16,649 nt of DNA from positions 1 to 16,649 of the forward strand of contig JAGRBY010000094.1 of assembly GCA_020433835.1 (NCBI GenBank). Direction: 5' to 3'. The notes beneath the pieces are model-generated. The model had not been told where the DNA came from. It made no database searches and saw only the letters and a program-made list of their open reading frames with translations. Origin of the DNA: Anaerolineae bacterium (GTDB lineage: Bacteria; Chloroflexota; Anaerolineae; 4572-78; J111). Position numbers and translations under genes: made by a program. Below are positions 1-6,861 of this stretch, piece after piece (within the stretch, counting starts at the first letter, position 1; each line of letters starts with the position of its first letter).

Positions 1-252
1 TTGGGGAAGTTATTAATTTTTCATTCCTTAATGGATTTTTCGGTGTTGATCCAATTAACCAATTTAGGGCCACGCAGTTTTCCCTTACATGGATTACAGG
101 AGTTAGAGCCTGATTGGCAAGAAATGGTAGTAAATATTATCACTAAGCCACCAGTCAATCAGATATTGAAGGTATCAGTCTATACCCCCTCTTTAACTGA
201 AAGTGTGCCTATTGCCTTGGTTGAAAAAATGCCAATACCCGTTGCCAATTGA
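1..252 (+). CDS. C-terminal part of an unidentified protein (truncated by window edge)
   Basis: An open frame runs from the first base to a TGA at 250-252 and is followed 18 bases later by a strong intrinsic terminator, so a real transcript probably ends here. I do not recognise the sequence. The reading frame is uncertain: positions 3-113 in another frame also give a protein-like stretch (GEVINFSFLNGF, then GVDPINQF) that stops at 111-113. A frameshift between the two frames near 100-113 would be compatible with a single damaged gene. The apparent TTG at position 1 is probably not a start; the gene should begin outside the window. No signal peptide, membrane segment or motif can be assigned. 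Confidence 0.35.
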   Translation: MGKLLIFHSLMDFSVLIQLTNLGPRSFPLHGLQELEPDWQEMVVNIITKPPVNQILKVSVYTPSLTESVPIALVEKMPIPVAN

Positions 253-270
253 AAGTTTTTGGATACATTA

Positions 271-304
271 AACACCCTTCATTACATTGTGAGGGGTGTT
301 TTTT
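271..304 (+). terminator. Rho-independent terminator
   Basis: AACACCCTTC (271-280) pairs with GAGGGGTGTT (291-300) as a 10-bp stem with one G-U pair, a 10-base loop, and a T tract continuing to 304. It lies directly after the stop codon at 252 and closes that transcript. It also argues against the 96-residue open frame that crosses it. Confidence 0.8.
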
Positions 305-744
305 CTGGAGCGATAACAATCTACAAAAGCCTGGTGCCTCGCATTTTAGCGGCGACCACACTAACTATGCTTACCAGATAGCTCAAAGTGCCAAATTCCA
401 CTCCAAAAATTCCGGCTGGCAGCCACAAACACTTGTTAGTTTGTCCTGTGTTTGGCAAGTCGACTTTCTCTTAAAAACTCTCTACCCCAATTTGACTAAA
501 CAAAGAGCCTCAAATATATTGACACTTCAACATAATTAGGCACGGTGCCGGAACTGTTGGCGTAACTAACTTCTTCTTACGCCCATTCTTCAAAGTCCCG
601 GAAAAGGTTACATATATTTGATGATATCTACTTTAAATCAAGCGAATTATACCTCCCTTTTGTGAAGGCTATTTAGGGGAAAATGTATTATTAGCTGGTG
701 ATACCCCAAATTACTATCAATTTCTGAAACGAAAGGAACATGAA
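305..744. other. Intergenic region, about 440 bases, no convincing gene
   Basis: The region is AT-rich and no reading frame in it looks like protein. Two small dyads are visible: GGCACGGTGCC at 539-549, and GGCGTAA (559-565) facing TTACGCC (577-583) across 11 bases. Neither is followed by a T tract. The promoter of the response regulator at 745 must lie here, but I cannot pick a convincing -35/-10 pair. Confidence 0.5.
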
Positions 745-1155
745 ATGACAGCCCCAAGTATCTTATTGGTAGGAAACCATATAGCTTGGAATAAGTTACT
801 GTGTTCTGGATCGAGTAATATAGCCAACCAGATTGTTCAAGATAGTGTTAGCTCAAAATCAGAAGCTATAATCGCCGTTGAAAAGTATCGCCCATCCTTG
901 TTAGTTTTAGATGTAAAGTTAAAAGATAGCTGTGGTCTTGCTTTATGTCAGTATTACCAACAATTGAAAAAGCCTATTACTACTCTGATTCTTACTTCTT
1001 ATGATGAAGATGCTTACATGACTAGAGCACTAATCAATGGAGCAATAGGGTATCTACTCAAAACTGAGGAAGTGGAAACCATCTGTGGTGCCATCCAACA
1101 GGCAATGAGAGGTAAAAAGTTGTGGACAGATTATCAACTGCTACGGATACGCTAA
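745..1155 (+). CDS. Receiver (REC) half of a split NarL/LuxR-type response regulator
   Basis: This is a phosphoacceptor receiver domain of a two-component response regulator. The phospho-site Asp is D56 (LLVLDVKLKD), the conserved Thr is T84 (LILTS) and the conserved Lys is K106 (GYLLK). The acidic pair usually found after beta-1 (LVDDH in the family) is replaced by Gly-Asn (ILLVGNH), so Mg2+ binding and phosphorylation may be impaired. The frame ends with TAA at 1153-1155, but nine bases later the same frame continues into a LuxR-type HTH domain. The normal family architecture (REC, linker, HTH) is therefore present but cut by one stop codon. AAAGGAA about nine bases before the ATG is a plausible ribosome binding site. 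No histidine kinase is visible nearby. Confidence 0.8.
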   Translation: MTAPSILLVGNHIAWNKLLCSGSSNIANQIVQDSVSSKSEAIIAVEKYRPSLLVLDVKLKDSCGLALCQYYQQLKKPITTLILTSYDEDAYMTRALINGAIGYLLKTEEVETICGAIQQAMRGKKLWTDYQLLRIR

Positions 1156-1164
1156 TGGCAACAT

Positions 1165-1398
1165 GTGGCAGGTAACAAATGGGCTTCTTTGACTGAACGA
1201 GAAAGAGATATTGTAAATACCTTGGCTAATTACATGACTGATATCGAGATTGCTAAAGCATTAGATATTAGTGTTAAAACAGTTAATAATCACCTCGGCC
1301 ATATTCTGGAAAAATTAGAAATGATGAACCGGCGAGATGTAGCTCGTTGGGCAGTACGATACAAGTTAATAGAATTGGATGATCTAGTTAAAAAATAG
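1165..1398 (+). CDS. LuxR/GerE-type HTH half of the split response regulator
   Basis: This is a DNA-binding domain of about 65 residues: SLTERERDIVNTLANYMTD is helix 1 and 2, and ALDISVKTVNNHLGHIL carries the recognition helix typical of NarL/FixJ output domains. It sits in the same frame as the receiver domain upstream, separated only by TAA TGG CAA CAT. It begins at a GTG (1165) with no good ribosome binding site, so independent translation is doubtful. The residue replaced by the stop would fit Gln (CAA to TAA, a single C-to-T change), but this is inference. It could be a pseudogene remnant, a sequencing error in one intact gene, or a stand-alone GerE-type regulator. Confidence 0.7.
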   Translation: MAGNKWASLTERERDIVNTLANYMTDIEIAKALDISVKTVNNHLGHILEKLEMMNRRDVARWAVRYKLIELDDLVKK

Positions 1399-1498
1399 GG
1401 AGGTTCTCCTCATGACAAGCCTATAAAAGGGTGATAGAGTAATTGCGGTTACCAATTGGGATTGTTTTTCAATAAAACTATTAAAGAAGGAGTCTATT

Positions 1499-1909
1499 AT
1501 GGCTATACAAGGACATGTTACTTGGTATGACAAATGTATAGGGGGTGCTCATGATACTGGTACTGGGGGAGCCTGCGGTGGATGTAAGGACGGTAATAAT
1601 GCAATGATGGCTTGGCCTAACTTAACCACCACAGGGTGTAATGATCACTGCGGTACTAATCCAGGAAAAGCATGCGAGGTATCACTATTTGTAAAAAGCA
1701 AATGTAATTCCAACAGTCGATATGTACGTATAAAAGATTGTTGCCCCTGCGCATCTCAAGGAGGGTGCAATGTTACACCAAAATGTAACGGTTCTCCATA
1801 TACCAATTCAAGCTATAAAAGGCTGATTGCTGATCTTACGACAGCTACTTTCCTTGCTTTGGGTGGTAGCATGAGTGACGGACGATTTCCGGCTGAAATT
1901 ACAGTCTAG
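1499..1909 (+). CDS. Cys-rich RlpA/expansin-like double-psi beta-barrel protein
   Basis: A 136-residue protein that reads as one double-psi beta-barrel domain. It opens GHVTWYDKC, followed by GGACGGC near residue 25, VRIKDCCPCA near residue 80, and a C-terminal AFXXLG-like segment (TFLALGGSMSDGRFPAEITV). This order resembles the RlpA, expansin and barwin-like folds. About 12 cysteines in 136 residues suggest several disulfides. The catalytic Asp position appears kept in KDCCPC, but lytic activity cannot be judged. There is no N-terminal signal peptide: AAGAAGGAG just upstream supports this ATG, and the frame upstream back to a TAA at 1424 has no better start. Relatives normally act outside the cytoplasm, so the missing export signal is odd. 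The MauE-like protein two genes downstream could supply disulfide chemistry (inference). Confidence 0.65.
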   Translation: MAIQGHVTWYDKCIGGAHDTGTGGACGGCKDGNNAMMAWPNLTTTGCNDHCGTNPGKACEVSLFVKSKCNSNSRYVRIKDCCPCASQGGCNVTPKCNGSPYTNSSYKRLIADLTTATFLALGGSMSDGRFPAEITV

Positions 1910-1997
1910 TTCTCCTTAATTCTATAAATTCTCAATTAAATCCAGAAATTCAAAACTCAAAGTCTCAAAACAAATTTAGTTAAAAGGACTGACAATT

Positions 1998-2579
1998 ATG
2001 GAAATGTTTTCTCGACGTTCTTTTATAAAGATGTTATCAGGTTTTGTTGCTTTTGTACCAGCAGCTAAAATACTTGCTGCGCCAGAACCCCAATCTACTG
2101 ATGATTTAGAGTATAATTACGCAGGAGGTAGGGTTTTGAAGATAGACCCAGATAAAATTTTAATCGATATGTTTGAAAGAGGTGATGTTACGCTTTACAT
2201 CTCTTCGCAAACCAATATTTGGAAAGGGGAGTGGAATGGAAAATTACCAATAGAAGTTGGTGATTATATCAATGCCTGGGGTACTCCCAGAGACAAACAA
2301 TCTCTCGATGTTGAAAAAATGTGGGTTAATATTATCAATTTAAGAGGTAAAGCCTCCGATCTCAAGGAGGAAACAAGCGGTCTCCAATTACGTCTTTCTG
2401 ATAGCGGCTTAGGTGAGTACTCAGTTGAGATCAACGGAAAGACAATAATCAGTCAGGAAGATCAAGAGAAACCCTTTGATAAGACTAGTGTTAGCCTAAA
2501 AGAAGGGCAGTGGATGCAAGTTATAGGCTTAGAATTAAAAGGTAATTCTGTATTAGCAACTCTTGTATTTTTGTGGTAG
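1998..2579 (+). CDS. Tat-exported protein with two OB/beta-barrel-like repeats (DUF5666-like)
   Basis: A 193-residue protein with a clear twin-arginine signal: SRRSFIKML at residues 5-13, a hydrophobic stretch, then a likely signal peptidase site near AKILAAP. The mature part has two similar beta-rich halves. The first starts GGRVLKIDPDKILIDM and includes VGDYINAWG; the second ends EGQWMQVIGLELKGNSVLATLVFLW. That pattern, strands with a 'G-D/Q-x-hydrophobic-x-hydrophobic-x-G' turn, resembles DUF5666-type small beta barrels. No catalytic residues are visible. AAAAGGACTG precedes the ATG. The gene stops six bases before the MauE-like gene, so the two are probably co-transcribed. Tat export suggests folding or cofactor insertion in the cytoplasm, which is inference. 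Confidence 0.65.
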   Translation: MEMFSRRSFIKMLSGFVAFVPAAKILAAPEPQSTDDLEYNYAGGRVLKIDPDKILIDMFERGDVTLYISSQTNIWKGEWNGKLPIEVGDYINAWGTPRDKQSLDVEKMWVNIINLRGKASDLKEETSGLQLRLSDSGLGEYSVEINGKTIISQEDQEKPFDKTSVSLKEGQWMQVIGLELKGNSVLATLVFLW

Positions 2580-2585
2580 CCTTCC

Positions 2586-3140
2586 ATGAGCTTATTGCTG
2601 TTATTCTTAAGTTTATATTTTGCTGCTATGTTAGGCGTATCCGGCTTAGCCAAAGCTGAACATCCGAAACAATTTGCTGTGACATTAAGACGCCATAACA
2701 TTTTCCCCTATTGGAGTATTACAAGTATTAGCAGGATAGTTCCTTGGTTGGAGATTTTAGTAGCTATCTTACTCATCACAAATTTACTAACTATTCTAAC
2801 TTCGGCTCTTGTTTTTCTGTTCTTTCTAAGCTTTCTTGTTATCGAAATCATTTTAGTTGTAGAAAAACGAGCAACAGAATGTGGTTGTTACGGAGTTGCT
2901 TATCCCCAAAAAGTTGATGGAGCAAGCATAGCGACATCTATAATACTTGTGTCTGCCGCTGCTTTACATTTTTGGCTTTCTACTTGGGTGGAGCCAATTG
3001 GTACATTTTGGCGGTTAATTACTGTTATTTTCGCAGGTGGGACTGGGTGTTGGCTTTCTTGGAAAATACTGATGAGGCATTATACCAGAATCAGAAGATT
3101 AGCTCCGGGAACTCTAAATCCAACTAAGATAAAAACCTGA
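2586..3140 (+). CDS. MauE/DoxX-like integral membrane redox protein
   Basis: A 184-residue membrane protein with about five hydrophobic segments (residues 1-18, 45-68, 68-92, 112-132 and 138-158). Between segments lies ECGCYG (near residue 98), matching the DCGCFG-type motif of MauE, the protein needed for methylamine dehydrogenase maturation and related to DoxX/DsbB-like redox proteins. The early part (GVSGLAKAEHPKQFAVTLRRHNIFPYW) also has the MauE/DoxX layout. No mau genes are present, so the role here is probably disulfide or thiol redox chemistry for exported proteins such as the Cys-rich product at 1499 or the Tat protein at 1998 (inference). It starts six bases after the upstream stop and ends with TGA 22 bases before the lipoprotein gene, consistent with an operon. 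Confidence 0.75.
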   Translation: MSLLLLFLSLYFAAMLGVSGLAKAEHPKQFAVTLRRHNIFPYWSITSISRIVPWLEILVAILLITNLLTILTSALVFLFFLSFLVIEIILVVEKRATECGCYGVAYPQKVDGASIATSIILVSAAALHFWLSTWVEPIGTFWRLITVIFAGGTGCWLSWKILMRHYTRIRRLAPGTLNPTKIKT

Positions 3141-3162
3141 GGTTATCTACAAACTTACTGGT

Positions 3163-3984
3163 ATGAATTGGATGAAGAAAATACTAGCTATTTTCACTCC
3201 TATAGGAATAATTTTTATTATCTGTATAGGATGTGGTCAAAGTGAGGAAAGAGTAGAAACAGCCACAGTAACAACTATAGCGCATTCATCGCTCAAAGCC
3301 ACCCCCCCTTCAACAGTTACCGCGATAATGACTCTTGGGTCAACTAACACTACTCAGTTTCTTTCTCCCTCTACTCCAGTCTCTAATAAACAGAAGGGTT
3401 ACTTGAGACCGTGTATACTTGTCAAAGATGGATACATCAGTGGAACCGTTACCCATGCCGGATCCCTAGTTCCCGACGGGACCTTTGTCAGCTTAGTCTT
3501 TGAAGGAGGCCCCCTCCAAAAAGCACAAACCAAAAATGGATATTACTCTCTCCCTTTACTTGCCCTAAAATGTGGCGATGGTACTCGTTGGATACCGTTC
3601 GTCATTTATGCAGGTTTTAAAGGCCAAGCTATGCATCCCAACCGCTCGGACGTTAGCTTAAATCTTGAAGCAAAGGAAGTACCAACCTCAGTACCTCCTG
3701 ATACTCCCATCTGCAAGCTCGTTTTAGGCAAAGTAAAAGGGGAGGTAACGATTGGAGAAGCACTTGTCCCTAATGGAACCGTCGTATCAGCTAAAGTTGG
3801 CCCAGGTTTAGAGACATTAACTCAAATAGTATTTACTACAAATGGACAATATGAACTTGCTTCTATTGGATCTGATTGTGAAGGTATCCAGCAGTTTTTG
3901 ACCATAACTTTGTCAGTGCTTAAAACAAACGTGACTATCACTCCAACACAAGATATTACTCATCACAATATTGCGATTCCTTAA
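3163..3984 (+). CDS. Lipoprotein with two carboxypeptidase-regulatory-like beta repeats
   Basis: A 273-residue predicted lipoprotein. The N-terminus MKKILAIFTPIGIIFIIC is a signal sequence and IGCG (near residue 22-25) is the lipobox. A Ser/Thr/Pro-rich linker follows (about residues 30-80). Two related domains come next: CILVKDGYISGTVTHAG with LVPDGTFVSLVF at about 88-165, and CKLVLGKVKGEVTIGEALVPNGTVVSAKV at about 185-270. Each pairs 'GxV..G..VPxGTxVS' with a later 'NGxYxL' turn and a Cys, the pattern of carboxypeptidase-regulatory-like beta sandwiches that bind or space surface structures. The start MNWMKK has no strong ribosome binding site; M4 is an alternative. This is the last gene of the AT-rich run. 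Confidence 0.65.
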   Translation: MNWMKKILAIFTPIGIIFIICIGCGQSEERVETATVTTIAHSSLKATPPSTVTAIMTLGSTNTTQFLSPSTPVSNKQKGYLRPCILVKDGYISGTVTHAGSLVPDGTFVSLVFEGGPLQKAQTKNGYYSLPLLALKCGDGTRWIPFVIYAGFKGQAMHPNRSDVSLNLEAKEVPTSVPPDTPICKLVLGKVKGEVTIGEALVPNGTVVSAKVGPGLETLTQIVFTTNGQYELASIGSDCEGIQQFLTITLSVLKTNVTITPTQDITHHNIAIP

Positions 3985-4009
3985 ACGGTTTCTTGTAACG
4001 ATTTTTTAT

Positions 4010-4054
4010 CTCATATTGTCCTGAGCACCCTCTTTTTTGAGGTGCCAGTATGAG
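4010..4054 (+). terminator. Possible terminator or structured 3' end of the lipoprotein transcript
   Basis: Nested dyads: CTCATA (4010-4015) faces TATGAG (4049-4054), and inside it GCACCCTC (4025-4032) faces GAGGTGC (4039-4045) with one bulged base and a T6 loop. No T tract follows, so it may be a processing or mRNA-stability hairpin instead of an intrinsic terminator. Confidence 0.4.
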
Positions 4055-4320
4055 CTGGTTTATCTTCTTTGGCAAGCTAACCTAAATCTTTACAACAACA
4101 GCCAAGCCTGGTGATAAATGGAAGTAGAAAGCATCAAAGCGAGGTCGAAAGCGAAGATACTTCAAGTATACCATATCCGTCTCTGCTGCAAAAGGTCTGT
4201 TAGGAAAATTTACGTGGGGCGTGGAACGTGGTACGTAAGGTTGCGTGAACCACAGCCTACAGCCATCCCCTCAATTTAACCCTAAAGACCAACAGTATCA
4301 TTATAGTAACATCAAGAATC
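4055..4320. other. Intergenic DNA with a possible degraded gene remnant
   Basis: No intact gene is visible. On the - strand, positions roughly 4222 down to 4082 read as a protein-like tail (PFAAETDMVYLKYL, then RFRPRFDAFYFHLSP) ending in TAG at 4082-4084. It has no convincing start and I do not recognise it. Positions 4213-4246 contain imperfect repeats of ACGTGG/GCGTG, a kind of low-complexity filler. This may be the debris of a decayed gene. Confidence 0.25.
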
Positions 4321-4524
4321 TCTCAGTAAGGATATTTCATTTTCCTTACCGAGAAATTTCATTATCTTTACCGAGAAACTGAATTATCTAGTACTAGACT
4401 CTGACAACCTCTAGCACTAGTCATGGATCGAATCTACTACTAGACTCTGACAATATCTAGCACGAGACTCTGACAACTTCTCGTACGAGACTCTGAAATA
4501 CCCAGTACTAGATTCGATCCGTCT
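4321..4524. repeat. 22-23 bp tandem repeat array with palindromic cores
   Basis: Nine degenerate units start at 4321, 4343, 4365, 4387, 4410, 4433, 4456, 4479 and 4501; steps are 22 or 23 bases. The typical unit from 4387 on is a 12-bp core followed by CTCTGACAA. The core at 4387 is TCTAGTACTAGA and that at 4479 is TCTCGTACGAGA; both are perfect palindromes that differ by a compensating pair of bases. The first three units are diverged: cores at 4343 and 4365 resemble TCTTTACCGAGA, and that at 4321 is inverted so that 4321-4332 pairs with 4343-4354 (12 bp, one G-U). Another 12-bp inverted pair, GGATCGAATCTA (4425-4436) and TAGATTCGATCC (4509-4520), closes the array. No CRISPR-type spacers are present. 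Confidence 0.8.
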
Positions 4525-4609
4525 TCACCTAAAGAAACAGCCGATTTCTTTATAAGAAACCATAAACTCCCTCAGTTAGGCCCCCACCAAATCATCAGCG
4601 CTTTTCCCT

Positions 4610-4660
4610 TAATCCCTACTCCCTACCCCCCTAATCCCTACTACCTACCCCCTACCCCCC
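4610..4660. repeat. CCCTA-type low-complexity tract
   Basis: Irregular tandem copies of CCCTAC/CCCTAAT fill the last 50 bases before the stop codon of the beta-helix gene. There is no complementary partner within the tract. Similar short GGAGTAGGG sequence appears at 7979-8020, so this may be a dispersed filler element of the genome. Its pyrimidine-rich strand lies 3' of the - strand gene as a purine-rich (TAGGG) transcript tail. Confidence 0.6.
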
Positions 4661-4661
4661 G

Positions 4662-6440
4662 CTACCGAACAATCACCGGCAAAAACACAAAATGATCGGT
4701 CGGCGTAACCGTCACCGTGTTCGAGGTCAAGACCGGGGTGGTATCGACAATGGCCCGGACGGTGAACTGGTAATCCTGGTAATTGGTCAGGCCGGTTACG
4801 GTGGTACTTTGGGGGCTGTAGGGCAGGCTGCTGATGGGCGAAGGCTGATCGCCGGAGGGGCCGCCGCTGTAGGTGATGCGCCAGGTGGTGGTGGAGGGCA
4901 AAGTGGTGTTTACCTGCCAATCGAGCTGGGCGGTGGTGTCGCCGGGGTGGCTGGTGAGGAGGAGGGCGGGAACCAACTCCACAGCGCCGATGTCCGGCGT
5001 TCCGTCGCTGCGGGTGTGGCCTAGAATATCGTCGGTGGGTGACTGACCGGCGTTGGCGGCGTCGAAAGCGGGACTGCCGGTGGAGGGGGTGCCGTAGAGG
5101 GCGACTAGCTGCTCAAAAGCAGCGCGGATGGTGGTCGCTCCACCGCCGAACTGGCCTGTGCCGGAGTTCCAGCGGGGCAGTACCACGCTCGCCTGGCTGC
5201 CCAACAGCGGATTGGCGATGGTGCGGCTGCTGTCGTCGGTGAAGTTGACCAGCTCGCTGCCGCTTGAGGGGATGGCGCTGCCGCCGTTCCAGTAGAGGTT
5301 GTTGTCCAGGGTGAACGAACTGGTTTCGCCCAGCGGCGTATCGGAGAAGTCGTTGGCGCTGCCGCTGTTATCCGCGCCCATGGTGCCGGTTGGGTCGGCC
5401 CAGATGTTGTTGTAGAAGCGAATGTTCAGGTTGGGCTGGTTAGCGCCTTCGGTATTGAGGCGCATGGCATAGGCCAGCGAGGGCAGGTCGCCCACTACCG
5501 TATTATGCCGAAAGGTTACATCCCGGCTGCCCTTAACCCCAAAAGCCGAGCGCATCACGTTGTTGCTGTTGCCGAGCATCAGGTTGTTCTCAACCAGCAC
5601 ATCGCGGGCTTCGTAAAAGGTCTGGCCGTCCTCGCCGATAAGCACAAAGTTCGAACCGGTCGAGCCTTGCCAGTTGAGGAAGACGTTGCGCCGCACGGTA
5701 ATATCCTCCGCGCCCAGGTAGCTATCGTCACCGGCGTTGCTGTCTTTAATGACGATGAAGCTGCCGGTGTCGTTGCTGTTGGTGCGACCGCTGCCTTCAA
5801 AATCGTTGAAGAAGATGTTGTCCTGCACCGTCACATCGCTGACGCTGTTGATGTCCATATGCTCGTCGTGGCCGGTTTGGTTGTAAAAGATGTTGCCCTC
5901 AACCGTAATCTGGGTGGCTCCGTTGTTGACCTTGAGCAGATCGTTGTTGTAGCTATCGTGGATGACGTTGTTGCGCAAAGTGATGCGACTGGTAGCATCG
6001 GCTCCACCGGCCGGGCCAATCAGGTCTTGAATTTGGATGACCAATGCTCCGGCCCCGGCCCCGCTGTGGGCGATGTCGAAGCCTTCCAGGGTGATGCCCT
6101 TGCCGCGATAGACAATGACCACCGTCTCGGTGTTGCGCAGTTTGGCCTGATACGGCGTCTCCGATTGAATGGTAATGCCTTGGGTGAAGGCTTCATCCAG
6201 CCGCACCTTACCATTATAGGTGCCTGCTTTTACCAGAATGGTGCTGTTGTCCGGCACCTGCTGGATGGCATGGCTAATGGTGGCCCACGGCTTACCGGCC
6301 GATCCGTTGCCGGTGCTGTCGCTGCCGGTGGTCGCTACGTAGAACGGCCCGGCTGCTGAAACGGGTTCAAGCGTGAAATTCAAGGCGAATAATAAGGAAG
6401 TAAGGATGAGTAATACAGGGAAGATAGGATACGAACGCAT
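4662..6440 (-). CDS. Secreted right-handed parallel beta-helix protein with C-terminal FN3 domain
   Basis: A 592-residue exported protein. The start is set at 6440 (MRSYPIFP) because GAGAGGAG lies eight bases before it, although the frame is open to 6521. Residues 1-30 are a signal peptide ending near [25 protein letters not shown] begins the DUF1565/pectate-lyase-like beta helix, whose coils recur as '[10 protein letters not shown]', '[11 protein letters not shown]', '[11 protein letters not shown]', '[11 protein letters not shown]' and '[11 protein letters not shown]' to about residue 370. A '[10 protein letters not shown]...DIGAVEL' block near residue 480 matches the end of choice-of-anchor-Q-type helices. 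An FN3-like domain follows, and the protein ends [11 protein letters not shown]. Polysaccharide binding or cleavage is plausible for the fold, but no catalytic residues can be named. It is divergent from the propeller gene at 6862. Confidence 0.8.
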   Translation of the reverse strand: MRSYPIFPVLLILTSLLFALNFTLEPVSAAGPFYVATTGSDSTGNGSAGKPWATISHAIQQVPDNSTILVKAGTYNGKVRLDEAFTQGITIQSETPYQAKLRNTETVVIVYRGKGITLEGFDIAHSGAGAGALVIQIQDLIGPAGGADATSRITLRNNVIHDSYNNDLLKVNNGATQITVEGNIFYNQTGHDEHMDINSVSDVTVQDNIFFNDFEGSGRTNSNDTGSFIVIKDSNAGDDSYLGAEDITVRRNVFLNWQGSTGSNFVLIGEDGQTFYEARDVLVENNLMLGNSNNVMRSAFGVKGSRDVTFRHNTVVGDLPSLAYAMRLNTEGANQPNLNIRFYNNIWADPTGTMGADNSGSANDFSDTPLGETSSFTLDNNLYWNGGSAIPSSGSELVNFTDDSSRTIANPLLGSQASVVLPRWNSGTGQFGGGATTIRAAFEQLVALYGTPSTGSPAFDAANAGQSPTDDILGHTRSDGTPDIGAVELVPALLLTSHPGDTTAQLDWQVNTTLPSTTTWRITYSGGPSGDQPSPISSLPYSPQSTTVTGLTNYQDYQFTVRAIVDTTPVLTSNTVTVTPTDHFVFLPVIVR

Positions 6441-6448
6441 AGGTCTGA

Positions 6449-6456
6449 CTCCTCTC
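6449..6456 (-). promoter_or_regulatory. Ribosome binding site that sets the beta-helix gene start
   Basis: On the - strand this reads GAGAGGAG, eight bases before the ATG at 6440-6438. It favours this start over the TTG 81 bases upstream, which would place a charged non-signal segment in front of the signal peptide. Confidence 0.7.
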
Positions 6457-6481
6457 AGGGGTAGGAAAATGAGTAAAGTCC

Positions 6482-6534
6482 GGAGCATCAAAGCAAACTT
6501 TGATCGGGGTTGACAAAGCAAGCTTTGTCGCTCC
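6482..6534. repeat. Three-way-junction inverted repeat in the leader of the beta-helix gene
   Basis: GGAGC (6482-6486) pairs with GCTCC (6530-6534) and encloses two perfect hairpins: ATCAAAG/CTTTGAT (6487-6493 with 6498-6504, loop CAAA) and GACAAAGC/GCTTTGTC (6512-6519 with 6522-6529, 2-base loop). It lies 42-94 bases upstream of the beta-helix ATG. It could be an RNA leader structure, or a small REP/MITE-like mobile repeat; the architecture (outer stem with two inner hairpins) is also found at 13848-13908. Confidence 0.65.
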
Positions 6535-6861
6535 TGTGAGTCAGTGTAAACGAGGATTGCTTGGTTGTCGAGGTGACGAAATGGCTATTGCAAAACCCAT
6601 CTAAACAAAAGAGGTGGGCCATTTGGCGGATAAAAGACTGGACATGTGACTAGTGCTATGCCAACAATCATTTGATAGAATACACATTATCTGATGCCAT
6701 TGCCACTTTCTTCAGTTTCTCTCCACGTAAGCAATTGATCACCATTCACTCCACATTATAAATCTTCAGAATAGCCTGGGTAAAAACAGATCGTATTTCT
6801 GTATAGATTTTTATATCCTATATTTGCTGGAAGCATTACCATTCTCAAAGAGGAGAGCATT
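6535..6861. other. Divergent intergenic region between the two exported-protein genes
   Basis: About 330 bases with no gene. It must carry the promoter of the propeller gene and probably that of the beta-helix gene, but I see no unambiguous -35/-10 pair. AT-rich sequence at 6798-6826 (TATAGATTTTTATATCC and following) is the likeliest promoter zone for the + strand gene. AGAGGAGAG at 6849-6857 is the ribosome binding site of that gene. Confidence 0.4.

Noticed and set aside
249..539. A 96-residue open frame
   Set aside because: It crosses the strong terminator at 271-304, has a TTG start overlapping the previous stop, and the translation looks unlike protein.
4118..4279. A 53-codon + strand open frame in the gap before the tandem array
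   Set aside because: Basic, low-complexity translation with no recognisable family and no ribosome binding site; probably chance.
4321..4524. CRISPR array
   Set aside because: Units are contiguous and degenerate with no distinct spacers, and there are no cas genes in the window.
5505..6359. A long + strand open frame of 284 codons
   Set aside because: It lies antisense to the beta-helix gene, whose signal peptide and repeats are clear; a GC-driven shadow.
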